In this document: positions 26,139 to 35,117 of the stretch, one piece after another
Layout: the number at the start of each line of letters is the position of its first letter
Position numbering within the stretch: position 1 is the first letter of the stretch
From: Brotaphodocola sp050873365
GTDB taxonomy: Bacteria; Bacillota; Clostridia; Lachnospirales; Lachnospiraceae
Direction of reading: 5' to 3'
Assembly (NCBI RefSeq): GCF_050873365.1
Contig: NZ_JBNMIQ010000003.1
Coordinates: 62,001 to 126,000 of the forward strand
DNA length: 64,000 nucleotides
Program-made: the position numbers and the translations under genes
Notes under the pieces: generated by a model
Database searches by the model: none
Told to the model about the DNA's origin: nothing
What the model saw: the letters and a program-made list of their open reading frames with translations, nothing else

Positions 26139-27305
26139 TTACTCTGCGCTTGCGAGACCATTCACATTCCAGCGGTAGGTCTCGAGTGCGTCCTGATACG
26201 AGATCGACGCTTCTTTTAACGCGAGACGGCTGTTTGTGAGCGCGATCTGCTGAGTCTGATTCTCATAAGCGGTAATCATGCCCGCCGAGAGTTTCTGATC
26301 GGACAGCGATGCCTGTCTCTCCTGCGTCGTCAAGGATGCCTGCGCCTGCTCATAGGCGAGCTTTGCATTCTTCAGGTTCTGGTACGCACTTGCGACTGAG
26401 GCACGGATCTTTCGCTCGTTTCCCGCAATCGTCGTGTTCAAGTTGCGCTTTGTGTCGTCCGAGACTGCATTTTCCAGTTTTCTCTGGTTCACGAGAAGCG
26501 TGTAGTTGTTCTCAAGTGCAGTCTGCTGATCCGCAGAGAGGTCAATCTGATCGACTACGCTCAAATCCACCTCCGGCAGTTCCCCGATCGTCGGATTGTC
26601 ACTGCTGTCCCAACCGAGCATCACGATCAAGGACTGTCTCGCACTCTCGACCTGCTGTTCCATCTTCTGAATCGTATTCTCCTGCGTCTGAACCGCCTCA
26701 AGCGCAGTCAGCACATCGGCATCGGTGATCGTCCCCGCACTGCGCTTCGTCTGTGCCAGCTCATAGTCCTGTTTCAGACGAGTCAGAGTTGCCTGTGCCT
26801 CCTCAAGCTGAAGCTGGTTCTTATAATAGGAGAGGAACTTTGACTGCGCCGACAACACGAGATTCGCCTCCGCCTGCGCATAGTTCAGATAATAGATCCG
26901 GCTGTCCTCTAAGTTGTTGTCCGCCTGCTCTCTCAATGATTTCGCCTGCACCTCGAGTGAGAGGTCACTGACACGACCGGAACCGCTGTCGTCTCCGCTC
27001 TTGCTCGCCTCGAGATCCTCCGCGAGATCCAAGTAGGAGTTGGAGACATCTTCTCGCGTTGTTCCGTAATCCTTGATGAACTTCTGGTACTCATACTGGT
27101 TGTTCTGAACCGTCGGGTTGTACTCGTGGATCAGGTCCGCAATCTCGGAATACTCGAGATTGTCGTCCTGAAGCGCACTCCACTCCTCAGCCGTCCGGGA
27201 AAACTCCGGGCTCGACGCGAGCACCCGCGCCGGAGCAGAGATTCCGATTGTTCCGACCGCGAGAATCCACGCCATCATGCGAAGGTTCCAGTTTGCTTTT
27301 CTCAT
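26139..27305 (-). CDS. TolC-like efflux protein 1 of RND operon
   Basis: About 388 residues: signal peptide (MMAWILAVGTIGISAPARVLA), then a duplicated helical coiled-coil architecture (YYLNYAQAEANLVLSAQSKF, TKRSAGTITDADVLTALEAV, QKLSAGMITAYENQTQQIAL). The repeated motif SAGTITDADV / SAGMITAYEN is the usual TolC internal repeat. The ATG at 27305 has AAGGAG 7 nt upstream. It pairs with the related protein encoded immediately downstream; the two share a layout but differ in sequence, so they may form a hetero-oligomer. Confidence 0.84.
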   Translation of the reverse strand: MRKANWNLRMMAWILAVGTIGISAPARVLASSPEFSRTAEEWSALQDDNLEYSEIADLIHEYNPTVQNNQYEYQKFIKDYGTTREDVSNSYLDLAEDLEASKSGDDSGSGRVSDLSLEVQAKSLREQADNNLEDSRIYYLNYAQAEANLVLSAQSKFLSYYKNQLQLEEAQATLTRLKQDYELAQTKRSAGTITDADVLTALEAVQTQENTIQKMEQQVESARQSLIVMLGWDSSDNPTIGELPEVDLSVVDQIDLSADQQTALENNYTLLVNQRKLENAVSDDTKRNLNTTIAGNERKIRASVASAYQNLKNAKLAYEQAQASLTTQERQASLSDQKLSAGMITAYENQTQQIALTNSRLALKEASISYQDALETYRWNVNGLASAE

Positions 27306-27379
27306 CACGCTCTCCTTTCTCATCGTTCTTATTTTTCTTATTTAGTTATTCGTTTCTTATTAGTCCTTATTAGTTCTTT

Positions 27380-30300
27380 TTATTTATCCTTATTCTCTTC
27401 GTTCTCGGTCTTTCCCTTTGCCTGCTTTTTTGCTTCTTCTCTCGCTGTGCGCTTCATCATCTTCTTGCGCGCCTTCTCAAGTTTTGCTTCCTCGCGCTTT
27501 GCTTCCTGCTCCGGGCTCCGGCTCATGATGCTGTAAAATACCGGAAGCATCAGAAGGCTCAAAAGGGTTGATGCCGTCAGACCGCCGATGTTTACGATCG
27601 CAAGACCTCTCGTCATCTCACCGGAGTTTCCGAGTGCCATTGCCATCGGGATCATCGAGACAACGGTCGTCAGCGTCGTCATCAGGATCGGGCGAAGACG
27701 GGTAGCTCCTGCCTCAATCAGTGCCGTATCGCGATCCATCGTCGCACGGTACTGGTTGACCGTGTCGACATAGAGAATACCTGCATTTACTACGGTTCCG
27801 ACAAGCATCAGGAAACCAACGAGGGACATCATACTGATCGCACAGTCAGTCAACCACAGAAGACCGAACGAACCGATCAAGCTGAACGGGATCGTGATCA
27901 TGACCATCAGCGAGAACTTCGGGGACTCGAACTGAGCTGCCATCACGACGAAGATCAGAAAGATCGCAGTCGCAATCGCTCCAAACAGTGCCGAGAACTC
28001 CTCGTTCATCGACTGATTCATCGAGTTGATACCACGGCTCACGGTCTCGGTCAGATTCGGTGTCAGCACTTCCGCATTCAGAGTTGCCTCGGTCGACTCA
28101 TTCGCCAAAGCCGTGTACTCGGCGGTGATCGTTACCTTGTATTCCTTGTCCTCACGGCGAATCGTCGCCGGGCTGTCCTCAAATGCAACGTCTGCGACAT
28201 CCGTCAACAGCACCGATCCGCCGTTGGAGGTTGAGAGCAGAATTCCCTTGATCTGATCCAGGGTATCGTAGGTATTTTCCGGATAAGCGACCTTTACGGT
28301 TACACTCTCTCCATCGATGTCAAGATCGGTCGCCTCAATACCGCTGACAAGATTTCTCAGCGTGCTTCCGACCGCCGATGCACTGACGCCGTATGCCTTT
28401 GCCTTCACGGCATCCACGGTGACTGCGACAACCGGCGAAGAGTTCTCAATATTTGAGTGAACCTGAGCGACTTCCGGTCGCTCGGAAAGCTCTGTGACAA
28501 TCTTGTTTGTGACTTCCTTTACCTCATCGTAGTCCGCGCCCTTAATGATCGCCTCATAGCTGTTTCCAAACGAGGACATCATGCTCATCGATCCGCTGAC
28601 ATCGACGCTGATGTTGCAGTCCGGAATGTCCTGAAGCTCCTGTTTCCACTCGTTTGCAACTTCCTTCGTGCTCATCTTTCGGTCATCCTTCAGATAAGCT
28701 GTGATGCTGACATCACCACCGCTCATTGCACCGGTTCCGCCACCACGCGTCATATAGGACTCGACATCCTCGTGCTGAGAGATGATCGCCTCAACTTCTT
28801 TTGCAATCTCATCGGTGCGCGCCGTCTTAAGTCCCGGTCTCGTCTCAATGCTGATCGAAACCTGTCCCTGGTCATCCGATGCCATCAGCTCGGTCTTCAA
28901 ATGCTTTCCAAGAAAGAGCGAGAAGACGAGCAGAGCGACCGACACGAACATGACCGTCTTTCTCTTCGGAAGAATCACACGCATCGCACTGCGGTAAGCA
29001 TCCTGAAGCTCGGCAACCGGTCTTGAGAACGGCGCCTTCGTCTTTTCAGACGGACGGTAAAGCATGTAACAGAGCGGAACAACCGCAATCGAGGAGATCA
29101 GAGAAGCTACCATACAGAAGACGATCGTCCATCCGAGAGGTCCGAGCATCTGTCCGGTCATTCCCTTCAACATTGCAAGAGGGATAAATACAACGCAGGT
29201 CGTCGCCGTCGAAGCTGCGACCGATGCACCGACGATATTCGTTCCCTCAAGTGCATCCTTCATATATTCAATCAGTCCGCCGTCGCGCTTTGCCGACACA
29301 CGGAAACAGCTCTCAAGCACAACGATCGAGTTATCTACCATCATGCCGACACCGAGCGTCAACGCACTCAGCGTGATGATGTTGAGCGTCATTCCCATCC
29401 GTCCCATGACAATCAGCGAGGACAGAACGGAGACCGGAATCGAGCTTCCGACAATCAGCGATGCCTTCAGATCTCCGAAGAAGAGCCAGATGATGATCAT
29501 CGAGATCACGATTGCCATGACAAGCGTCTCGGCTACGGAAAGCAGAGACTCCTTGATGCTGTCTGCACTGTCGTTTACGATTGTGATCTTTAAATCCGGG
29601 TCCTCGCGCTGTAAGGATTCGATCGTGCTCTTGACCTGATTCGAGAGTGCCATCGCGGTTGAACTCTGCTGTTTCGTGATCGCAATCGAGATCGTGTCGT
29701 TGCCATTGTATCGAGCAATGCTGTCCCCGGAATCGGAGGTGGTATAAATGTTTGCTACATCCTGAAGCGTCACAATATTCTTGCCAGAGGTGCTAAGCGG
29801 AATCTCGCCGAGCAGTTCCTCGGTGTCATACTTCATCTTTGTCGTCAGCGAGAGTTCCTGACTTCCGACATCAATCGTTCCAGCCGGGGAGGAGACGTTT
29901 GCATTTGCAATATCCTGCGAGATCGAACTCATCGTCACACCGTACTGCTTCATCTTCTCCTCGATCAGCTCAACCTTGATGTAATTGCTCGAACCACCCA
30001 TCAGAGAGACATCCGCTGCATTCGAGAGCTTCTCAAACTCCGGAACAATGTCATCATTTACATAGTCATAGAGATTATCTTTCTTCGTGTTCTCGATAAC
30101 CATCATAATATCAGAACCGGAATTCGAGTTCATCTCCATGATCGTCGGCGTATCCACATCGTCAGGAAGATCCCGGCTTGCAACCTGATCGACCTTCTTT
30201 TTCAGATCGTCATAGGCTTCATCCATGTCGGTTCCATAATCATACTCCAGCATGACCATCGAACTTCCCTCACTCGAGTTCGAGGTGATCGATTTCAATC

Positions 30301-30526
30301 CGGAAAGCGTACTGACCGAATCCTCGATCGGTTTTGTGATCAGCTCACTGACATCCTCCGGGCTTGCACCGCTGTACTGCGTGACGACAATCATCATGGA
30401 CATGTCCATGTCCGGGGAAAGCTCAAGATCCATGCCCGTGATCGACTGATAGCCGAACACGATCAGGCAGAGGATCGCGAGAATTGCCGTTACCGGACGT
30501 TTGAGGACAAATTTTGTAATTCCCAT
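27380..30526 (-). CDS. RND-family multidrug efflux pump (HAE-1 type)
   Basis: A 1048-residue proton-driven exporter with the classical duplicated layout: TM1 (FVLKRPVTAILAILCLIVFG), a large extracytoplasmic domain, TM2-6, TM7, a second large domain and TM8-12. Conserved patterns include ALTLGVGMMVDNSIVVLES in TM4, with the proton-relay aspartate, and LVGTVVNAGILYVDTVNQ in the second half. A charged tail (EQEAKREEAKLEKARKK) ends the protein. It sits 15 bp after the adaptor and 74 bp before the first TolC-like gene. The substrate is unknown. Confidence 0.95.
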   Translation of the reverse strand: MGITKFVLKRPVTAILAILCLIVFGYQSITGMDLELSPDMDMSMMIVVTQYSGASPEDVSELITKPIEDSVSTLSGLKSITSNSSEGSSMVMLEYDYGTDMDEAYDDLKKKVDQVASRDLPDDVDTPTIMEMNSNSGSDIMMVIENTKKDNLYDYVNDDIVPEFEKLSNAADVSLMGGSSNYIKVELIEEKMKQYGVTMSSISQDIANANVSSPAGTIDVGSQELSLTTKMKYDTEELLGEIPLSTSGKNIVTLQDVANIYTTSDSGDSIARYNGNDTISIAITKQQSSTAMALSNQVKSTIESLQREDPDLKITIVNDSADSIKESLLSVAETLVMAIVISMIIIWLFFGDLKASLIVGSSIPVSVLSSLIVMGRMGMTLNIITLSALTLGVGMMVDNSIVVLESCFRVSAKRDGGLIEYMKDALEGTNIVGASVAASTATTCVVFIPLAMLKGMTGQMLGPLGWTIVFCMVASLISSIAVVPLCYMLYRPSEKTKAPFSRPVAELQDAYRSAMRVILPKRKTVMFVSVALLVFSLFLGKHLKTELMASDDQGQVSISIETRPGLKTARTDEIAKEVEAIISQHEDVESYMTRGGGTGAMSGGDVSITAYLKDDRKMSTKEVANEWKQELQDIPDCNISVDVSGSMSMMSSFGNSYEAIIKGADYDEVKEVTNKIVTELSERPEVAQVHSNIENSSPVVAVTVDAVKAKAYGVSASAVGSTLRNLVSGIEATDLDIDGESVTVKVAYPENTYDTLDQIKGILLSTSNGGSVLLTDVADVAFEDSPATIRREDKEYKVTITAEYTALANESTEATLNAEVLTPNLTETVSRGINSMNQSMNEEFSALFGAIATAIFLIFVVMAAQFESPKFSLMVMITIPFSLIGSFGLLWLTDCAISMMSLVGFLMLVGTVVNAGILYVDTVNQYRATMDRDTALIEAGATRLRPILMTTLTTVVSMIPMAMALGNSGEMTRGLAIVNIGGLTASTLLSLLMLPVFYSIMSRSPEQEAKREEAKLEKARKKMMKRTAREEAKKQAKGKTENEENKDK

Positions 30527-30541
30527 AGTCTCTGTTCCTCC

Positions 30542-31804
30542 TTACTGTCCGCTCTTCTCGCTTGAGACATCCTGTTCATTCTGCTCGCCCGGAGTGCCAT
30601 CTGCGTTCTGTGCTTCCGGTGCACCCTGATCTGTGATATCCGATGCACTCTCTGCATTCTGTCCATTTGCATCCGGTGCACCCTGACCACTTTGTCCGTC
30701 CGGAGTGCCCTGATCCTCCGCTGTGCCCGTGGAAGTGTCTGTACTTCCCTTTAAGCGCACCTTTGTGCCCTCATTCAGCTCAGAACTCCAAGTCGTCAGC
30801 ACCAGATCATCCGTCGTCAGTCCGGAATCAATCTCGATGTAATCCGAGTTGTTAAGTCCTGTCTCAACCTGAATCTTGTGCAGAGTACTGCTTGAGGAAT
30901 CGTAAGTGTATACATAGGAATTTCCGCCCTCGTAGTAGACCGAATCAAGCGGAACCGATAATACCTGATCAGCACTCTGAGCAACGACATAGAGCTTTAC
31001 CGAAGAACCTGTCGGAAGACTTCCGTCCTCAAGACTCTCGTCGATTCTCGCCTTGAGCGGGAAGAGTCCGGTCGTGCTGTCCGTCATCGTGCTGACCTCA
31101 TAGATGATGCCGGTGTACTCTTTTCCATCCTTCTCCACGCGGATCTGGTCGCCCGGATTCAAGTTTCCACGGATTCTCTCGGTGACGGAGAACGAAACGA
31201 CCTTGGCGCCCTCTCCAGAGATGACGCAGAGCAGATTTCCGGAGTTCACGGTGTCATAGACTTTCACATCACAGAGTTCCACGGTTCCTGAGATCGGCGC
31301 CGTCACCTGACTGTATGAAACCTGATTGTCATAGTTCGTCTTCGCGTTGTTGTACTGAATCTGCGCCGACTGCACCTGATCCTGATACTGCTGATATGCC
31401 TGCTCGGAGATTCCACCGCCCGCATAGAGTACCTGCTGTCTCGACAGCTCCTCCTGAGCCTGACGGAGCGCAAGCTGTGCGGAATCAAGAGAGCTCTTTG
31501 CGCTCTCGACCTGCTTTGTGTCGATCACGCAGAGAAGCTGACCTGCCTTGACCGTATCGCCCGCCTGTACATTAACCGCAGTCACATCTCCGCCCGCCTT
31601 CGGGTACACATAGACGACATCCTCCGGCTCGACGCTTCCAACGAGTCCGCTTGTCAGTTCAATGTCGCGGATCTCCGGATTCTCCGCCACGACGACGGGA
31701 TCTGAGACTCCCTGAGCAAACTGCTTCGGCGTCATAAGTTTCTTTCCAACGACCAGACAGAGCGCCACAACAGCGACTCCACCGATTATCCATCCTTTTT
31801 TCAT
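30542..31804 (-). CDS. RND/HlyD periplasmic adaptor
   Basis: A 420-residue membrane-fusion protein: N-terminal anchor (WIIGGVAVVALCLVVGKKL), split biotinyl-lipoyl domain (VNVQAGDTVKAGQLLCVID and VTAPISGTVELCDV) around a coiled-coil hairpin (about 110-170), beta-barrel (LNPGDQIRVEKDGKEYTG) and membrane-proximal domain. The last 70 residues are a low-complexity tail rich in G, Q, D, S and A. First gene of the efflux operon. Its promoter carries four TTCA boxes at 11-bp spacing, so it is probably switched on by an OmpR-type regulator such as the one at 33361. Confidence 0.92.
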   Translation of the reverse strand: MKKGWIIGGVAVVALCLVVGKKLMTPKQFAQGVSDPVVVAENPEIRDIELTSGLVGSVEPEDVVYVYPKAGGDVTAVNVQAGDTVKAGQLLCVIDTKQVESAKSSLDSAQLALRQAQEELSRQQVLYAGGGISEQAYQQYQDQVQSAQIQYNNAKTNYDNQVSYSQVTAPISGTVELCDVKVYDTVNSGNLLCVISGEGAKVVSFSVTERIRGNLNPGDQIRVEKDGKEYTGIIYEVSTMTDSTTGLFPLKARIDESLEDGSLPTGSSVKLYVVAQSADQVLSVPLDSVYYEGGNSYVYTYDSSSSTLHKIQVETGLNNSDYIEIDSGLTTDDLVLTTWSSELNEGTKVRLKGSTDTSTGTAEDQGTPDGQSGQGAPDANGQNAESASDITDQGAPEAQNADGTPGEQNEQDVSSEKSGQ

Positions 31805-31927
31805 CTCTCCACCTCATCCTAGTTTTTGTTTCTTTCGGTTTCCCTAAGAGTAAGACTTCATGCTTCCATGATTCACTCCGGCATTTATCTGCGCGGAGCA
31901 TGATTTTTAGTTTCTTTCATGACTGCC

Positions 31928-31981
31928 ATCCTACCATCTCTACATGAACCATTACTGAACCGAAGATGAACTCAAGATGAA
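31928..31981 (-). promoter_or_regulatory. RND operon promoter with four 11-bp-phased TTCA boxes
   Basis: On the minus strand TTCA occurs at 31981, 31970, 31959 and 31948 (5' ends), exactly 11 bp apart, as TTCATCTTGAG, TTCATCTTCGG, TTCAGTAATGG and TTCATGTAGAG. An 11-nt gap leads to a TAGGAT -10 at 31933-31928, with no good -35. This is the layout of an OmpR/PhoB-type activated promoter. The same box type, phasing and distance recur before the response regulator gene at 33361. Confidence 0.75.
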
Positions 31982-32060
31982 ATCACAAAAACTTCACATT
32001 TTCAGAGGTTTTGATCTGTAAAATAACACAAAAAAACAGGCACAGAAAACAAATCAGATA

Positions 32061-32111
32061 AAAATAAAGGAACATCTTGCTGGCAACGTCAGTTTGATGC
32101 TCCTTTTATTT
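32061..32111 (-). terminator. Terminator after the GDT1-type gene
   Basis: Stem AATAAAGGAACATC with GATGCTCCTTTTATT; the minus strand reads into TTTATTTTT. It is 50 bp downstream of the GDT1 stop and possibly bidirectional. Confidence 0.75.
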
Positions 32112-32136
32112 CAAGAAGTTTTCTTATATTGTCTCC

Positions 32137-32184
32137 TACGGCATTTTCCGTTCAGAAAATCCCTACTCATGTACAGTAACTTTA
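32137..32184. repeat. Dispersed short repeat, family B, overlapping a gene end
   Basis: TACGGCATTTTCCGTTCAGAAAA followed by a variable part and GTAACTTT. It matches 58621-58670 closely and 16636-16680 more distantly. GGCATTTTC can pair with GAAAA-type sequence. The repeat provides the last codons and stop of the GDT1-type gene. Confidence 0.75.
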
Positions 32185-32864
32185 TTCGCTTCTTTCTTCT
32201 TGACAAAAAGGAAGACACATAAAAAGCAAAACACAATCATGGTAACGATCATCAACAACGATACCGGAATTGGATATACATCCATGCTGATCAGCGTAAG
32301 TCCCTGATGCAGTGTGTATACACCGAATACAGAGAAGATAAAAAACGCAAGCATATTCAGCAATCCCTCCGGAGTCTTACTCTTTAACAGATATCCTACC
32401 AACATTCCAAGAATATCCGCCAAAAAAAGTCCGAGCGAACATCCAATCCAGACAACAAGCGCTGCTCCCAAACCTTCATTTGCACCAAAGGTAATCGCGG
32501 TAAGCTGTGTCTTATCTCCAAGTTCTGCCACAAAAAAAGTACAGAAAACTGCAAGCGGAGCGAACTTAATCTTTGATTTCCCGCCCTCTTCTTCCTCGTC
32601 ATCATCCTCACCGGCAATCGTTGACACCGCAAAATACAGAAATGCAAGTGCTGCAACCACCTTAATCAACCAGTCCGGAATGAATGCGCTGACAAGCCCT
32701 CCCGCAAGAACTGCCAGTCCATTGAGTACAAGAATTGCTACTGCCGTTCCCAATATAATATCTCTCAACTTATATTTGGACGTAAGCGCAATCAGCATCA
32801 GCTGAGTTTTGTCTCCCATCTCTGCTATGAATTCCGTAAAAAATACCTTTAAAAACAATAACAT
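32163..32864 (-). CDS. GDT1/TMEM165 (UPF0016) family manganese transporter
   Basis: About 233 residues with six membrane helices and the two family signatures EFIAEMGDKTQLM and FFVAELGDKTQLT, which bind the divalent cation. Bacterial members such as MneA export Mn2+. The ATG at 32864 (MLLFLKVFFTEF) matches the usual start and has AAGGGG upstream; the frame extends further but would run through the terminator hairpin. A yybP-ykoY-like leader precedes it, agreeing with manganese-induced expression. The last codons lie in a dispersed repeat. Confidence 0.92.
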   Translation of the reverse strand: MLLFLKVFFTEFIAEMGDKTQLMLIALTSKYKLRDIILGTAVAILVLNGLAVLAGGLVSAFIPDWLIKVVAALAFLYFAVSTIAGEDDDEEEEGGKSKIKFAPLAVFCTFFVAELGDKTQLTAITFGANEGLGAALVVWIGCSLGLFLADILGMLVGYLLKSKTPEGLLNMLAFFIFSVFGVYTLHQGLTLISMDVYPIPVSLLMIVTMIVFCFLCVFLFVKKKEANKVTVHE

Positions 32865-32945
32865 TTCCGCATTTCCCCTTCTCTCCATATTAATAGCAAC
32901 AATAACACCAACCAAAAGAATTGTTATCGCAAACATCTCCCGCAG

Positions 32946-33031
32946 AAAAAAAGACCCATGTATATCAACTGCCAGCAATGTATTTATTGGATCTATCCAT
33001 ACATAAACTGTTCATCGATATACATGAGTCT
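32946..33031 (-). terminator. Riboswitch-controlled terminator hairpin
   Basis: On the minus strand GACTCATGTATATC pairs with GATATACATGGGTC, followed by TTTTTTT just before the GDT1-type coding region. The 5' arm includes CTCATG, which also closes the riboswitch P1 helix, so the two folds exclude each other. Mn2+ binding should therefore favour read-through. Confidence 0.85.
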
Positions 33032-33125
33032 CATTATTTAAGATTTGCCAGATTATACGCTCTGCTATAATCAGAATGTTGACAAATCACACTTTCGCGC
33101 TAACTACTCCCTCATGGGCTATTCA
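33023..33125 (-). promoter_or_regulatory. yybP-ykoY-like manganese riboswitch
   Basis: The minus-strand leader contains P1 (CATGAG with CTCATG), the conserved-looking GGGAGTAG after the P1 5' strand, a GCGC-GAAA-GTGT hairpin, GATTTGTC pairing with GGCAAATC, and AATGAGAC at the 3' side. It precedes a GDT1-type Mn2+ transporter gene, a classical target of this riboswitch. I assign the class from motifs, fold and gene context; no covariance search was possible. Confidence 0.75.
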
Positions 33126-33137
33126 ATTACTTGATAA

Positions 33138-33166
33138 ATATTATCAAATGCTTTCCGATTTGTCAA
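33138..33166 (-). promoter_or_regulatory. SigA promoter of the GDT1-type gene
   Basis: TTGACA (33166-33161) and TAATAT (33143-33138) separated by 17 bp on the minus strand, a near-consensus promoter. Transcription would start near 33131 and run into the riboswitch. Confidence 0.85.
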
Positions 33167-33187
33167 CAAAAACAAAGCGAAATCTTG

Positions 33188-33222
33188 GTTACTGTTCACG
33201 CGCCCTGCAAACAGCAACGGAT
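33188..33222 (+). repeat. Dispersed short repeat, family C
   Basis: GTTACTGTTCACGCG followed by GCAAACAGCAACGGATTTTTT; matches 22855-22893 and the inverted copy at 16732-16764. It lies between two divergent promoters. Confidence 0.7.
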
Positions 33223-33231
33223 TTTTTCCTG

Positions 33232-33263
33232 TTCATCTGAAATTCACAATCACGAGATATAAT
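33232..33263 (+). promoter_or_regulatory. Promoter of the OmpR-type pair with two TTCA boxes
   Basis: TTCATCTGAAA at 33232 and TTCACAATCAC at 33243 are 11 bp apart. An 11-nt gap then leads to TATAAT at 33258-33263. This repeats the arrangement before the RND adaptor gene, so the regulator probably activates both itself and the pump operon. Confidence 0.65.
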
Positions 33264-33360
33264 AAAAAATATGATAAAAACATCATCACAAATATTATTA
33301 TAAAAAACACCCTATAACCACAAATCCACAAATGCGAAAATCTTAGAGAGGAAAAATGAG

Positions 33361-34041
33361 ATGCAAATGATTCATATCTTAATCGCTGAGGATGATGCCT
33401 CACTCTGTCGGCTTTACAGCATTGTTTTGGAAAAAGCCGGATACCACACCTTCTGTGCAAATGACGGTCAGGAAGCATGGGACACACTCGACCGCGAACA
33501 CATTGATCTCGTAATCACCGATATTATGATGCCGGTCATGGACGGCTATGAGTTCGTGCGCCTCCTGCGCCGGACAAATCCCGTAATTCCGATCCTGATG
33601 ATCACCGCGAAAAATGATTTCCCGTCAAAGAGTCTTGGCTTCTCAGTCGGAACCGACGACTACATGACAAAGCCCGTCGATCTCGACGAGATGGTTCTTC
33701 GCGTGCGCGCCCTGCTCCGCCGTTCCCACATCTTTGCTGAACGAAGTATCCACATCGGAAACACGACGCTCTCCTACGATTCCCTGACTGTGGAGACCGC
33801 CGGTGAGACGATCACCCTGCCCCAGAAGGAGTTCTTTCTCCTCTATAAATTTCTCTCCTACCCAGACAAGATTTTCACCCGTCTTCAGCTAATGGACGAG
33901 ATCTGGGGACGCGACAGCAACTCCGATGCACAGACGATCGATGTCCATGTCAACCGTCTGCGCCGTCGTTTCCCGGACAATCCCGATTTTGAGATCATCA
34001 CCGTGCGCGGGCTCGGATACAAAGGGGTGGTGAAACGATGA
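33361..34041 (+). CDS. OmpR-family response regulator
   Basis: A 226-residue receiver plus winged-helix protein. Receiver motifs are ILIAEDDASL, the phospho-acceptor aspartate in LVITDIMMPVMDG, and the conserved lysine in DYMTKPVD. The C-terminal DNA-binding domain ends TIDVHVNRLRRRF and RGLGYKGV. The ATG at 33361 has GAGAGG 9 nt upstream. The stop overlaps the kinase start by 4 nt. Its promoter and that of the RND efflux operon share 11-bp-phased TTCA boxes, so it is the likely regulator of the pump. Confidence 0.94.
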   Translation: MQMIHILIAEDDASLCRLYSIVLEKAGYHTFCANDGQEAWDTLDREHIDLVITDIMMPVMDGYEFVRLLRRTNPVIPILMITAKNDFPSKSLGFSVGTDDYMTKPVDLDEMVLRVRALLRRSHIFAERSIHIGNTTLSYDSLTVETAGETITLPQKEFFLLYKFLSYPDKIFTRLQLMDEIWGRDSNSDAQTIDVHVNRLRRRFPDNPDFEIITVRGLGYKGVVKR

Positions 34042-35117
34042 AACATTTACGCCTCTGGCTGACATTCGCGGGGGCTGCGACACTCGCCCAGTTCCTCGGT
34101 TTCTTCATTCCGACCATCATTTCGTGGGAACTTGTCAATCTCGGAATTCTCAATCCCGATGAACCGTTCGTCTGGATGCCCCTGATCTCACTGATGCTGA
34201 CTGCCTGCATCCTCTCTCTGCTGTTAATTCAGCTGGTTCTCGGACGACTCCTTCGCCCGCTCCAACAGCTCGTTCTCGCTCTGAAAACCGTCGCAAGCGG
34301 AGATCTCTCCGTCCGTCTACCGGAGGACAACTGGTGGTCGGAGATCCGCGAGACAAACTCGAGCTTCAACAAGATGATGAACGAGCTGAACTCGCTTGAA
34401 CTTCTCCAGTCCGACTTCATCCAGAACGTTTCGCATGAGATCAAGACTCCTCTCGCCTCGGTCCGCGGATACGCCTCCCTGCTCCACTCGACCGATCTGA
34501 ACGAGGAGCAGAGCGAATACGTCGACCGGATTCTGACCAGTTCCGACCAACTTGCGACGCTGACGGGAAATATTCTTCAGCTCTCCAAACTCGAAAATCA
34601 GCAGATTTCTCCATCATATCGGGATTTTCTGCTCGATGAACAGATCCGCCAGATTATTCTGACGATGGAGCCACTCTGGAGCAAAAAGAATCTGAATCTT
34701 GAGATCGATCTGCCGGAATGTCCATTCTGCGGAAGTGAGGAGCTTCTCGCCCAGGTCTGGACAAACATCCTCTCAAATGCAATCAAGTTCACACCGGAAA
34801 ATGGCACGATCAGCGTTTCCCTTCTCATGGATCAACAACCGTCAAGCTCAAATCTGGAATCCGCTCCAAAAGGCGCTCCTGTCTCCGTCATCATCAAGGA
34901 CAGCGGATGTGGAATGAGCCCGGAAGTACAGGCACACATCTTTGACAAGTTTTATCAGGGCGATCGCAGTCATTCCGGAAATGGAAATGGCCTCGGCCTC
35001 GCCCTCGTTCAGCGCATTCTGCTTCTAGTCGGCGGAAGCATCACGGTCTCAAGCCACCCCGGCGAAAGTTCATGCTTCACCGTAACGCTTTCTCCGGTCA
35101 GCAACACCTATGCCTGA
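34038..35117 (+). CDS. Sensor histidine kinase, partner of the OmpR-type regulator
   Basis: 359 residues with a short N-terminal sensor: TM1 (FAGAATLAQFLGFFIPTII), a small external loop of about 20 residues and TM2 (LISLMLTACILSLLLIQLVL). A HAMP domain (RLLRPLQQLVLALKTVASGD), the HisKA box IQNVSHEIKTPLASVRG and an HATPase domain (NILSNAIKFTPENG, DSGCGMSPEVQAHIFDKFY) follow. The tiny external loop resembles intramembrane-sensing kinases that detect envelope stress or antimicrobials, which fits control of an efflux operon (inference). Confidence 0.93.
   Translation: MKHLRLWLTFAGAATLAQFLGFFIPTIISWELVNLGILNPDEPFVWMPLISLMLTACILSLLLIQLVLGRLLRPLQQLVLALKTVASGDLSVRLPEDNWWSEIRETNSSFNKMMNELNSLELLQSDFIQNVSHEIKTPLASVRGYASLLHSTDLNEEQSEYVDRILTSSDQLATLTGNILQLSKLENQQISPSYRDFLLDEQIRQIILTMEPLWSKKNLNLEIDLPECPFCGSEELLAQVWTNILSNAIKFTPENGTISVSLLMDQQPSSSNLESAPKGAPVSVIIKDSGCGMSPEVQAHIFDKFYQGDRSHSGNGNGLGLALVQRILLLVGGSITVSSHPGESSCFTVTLSPVSNTYA

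Noticed and set aside
32865..32978. 38-codon N-terminal extension of the GDT1-type protein
   Set aside because: It would be encoded partly by the terminator hairpin and its U-run; the family start MLLFLKVFFTEF fits the ATG at 32864.
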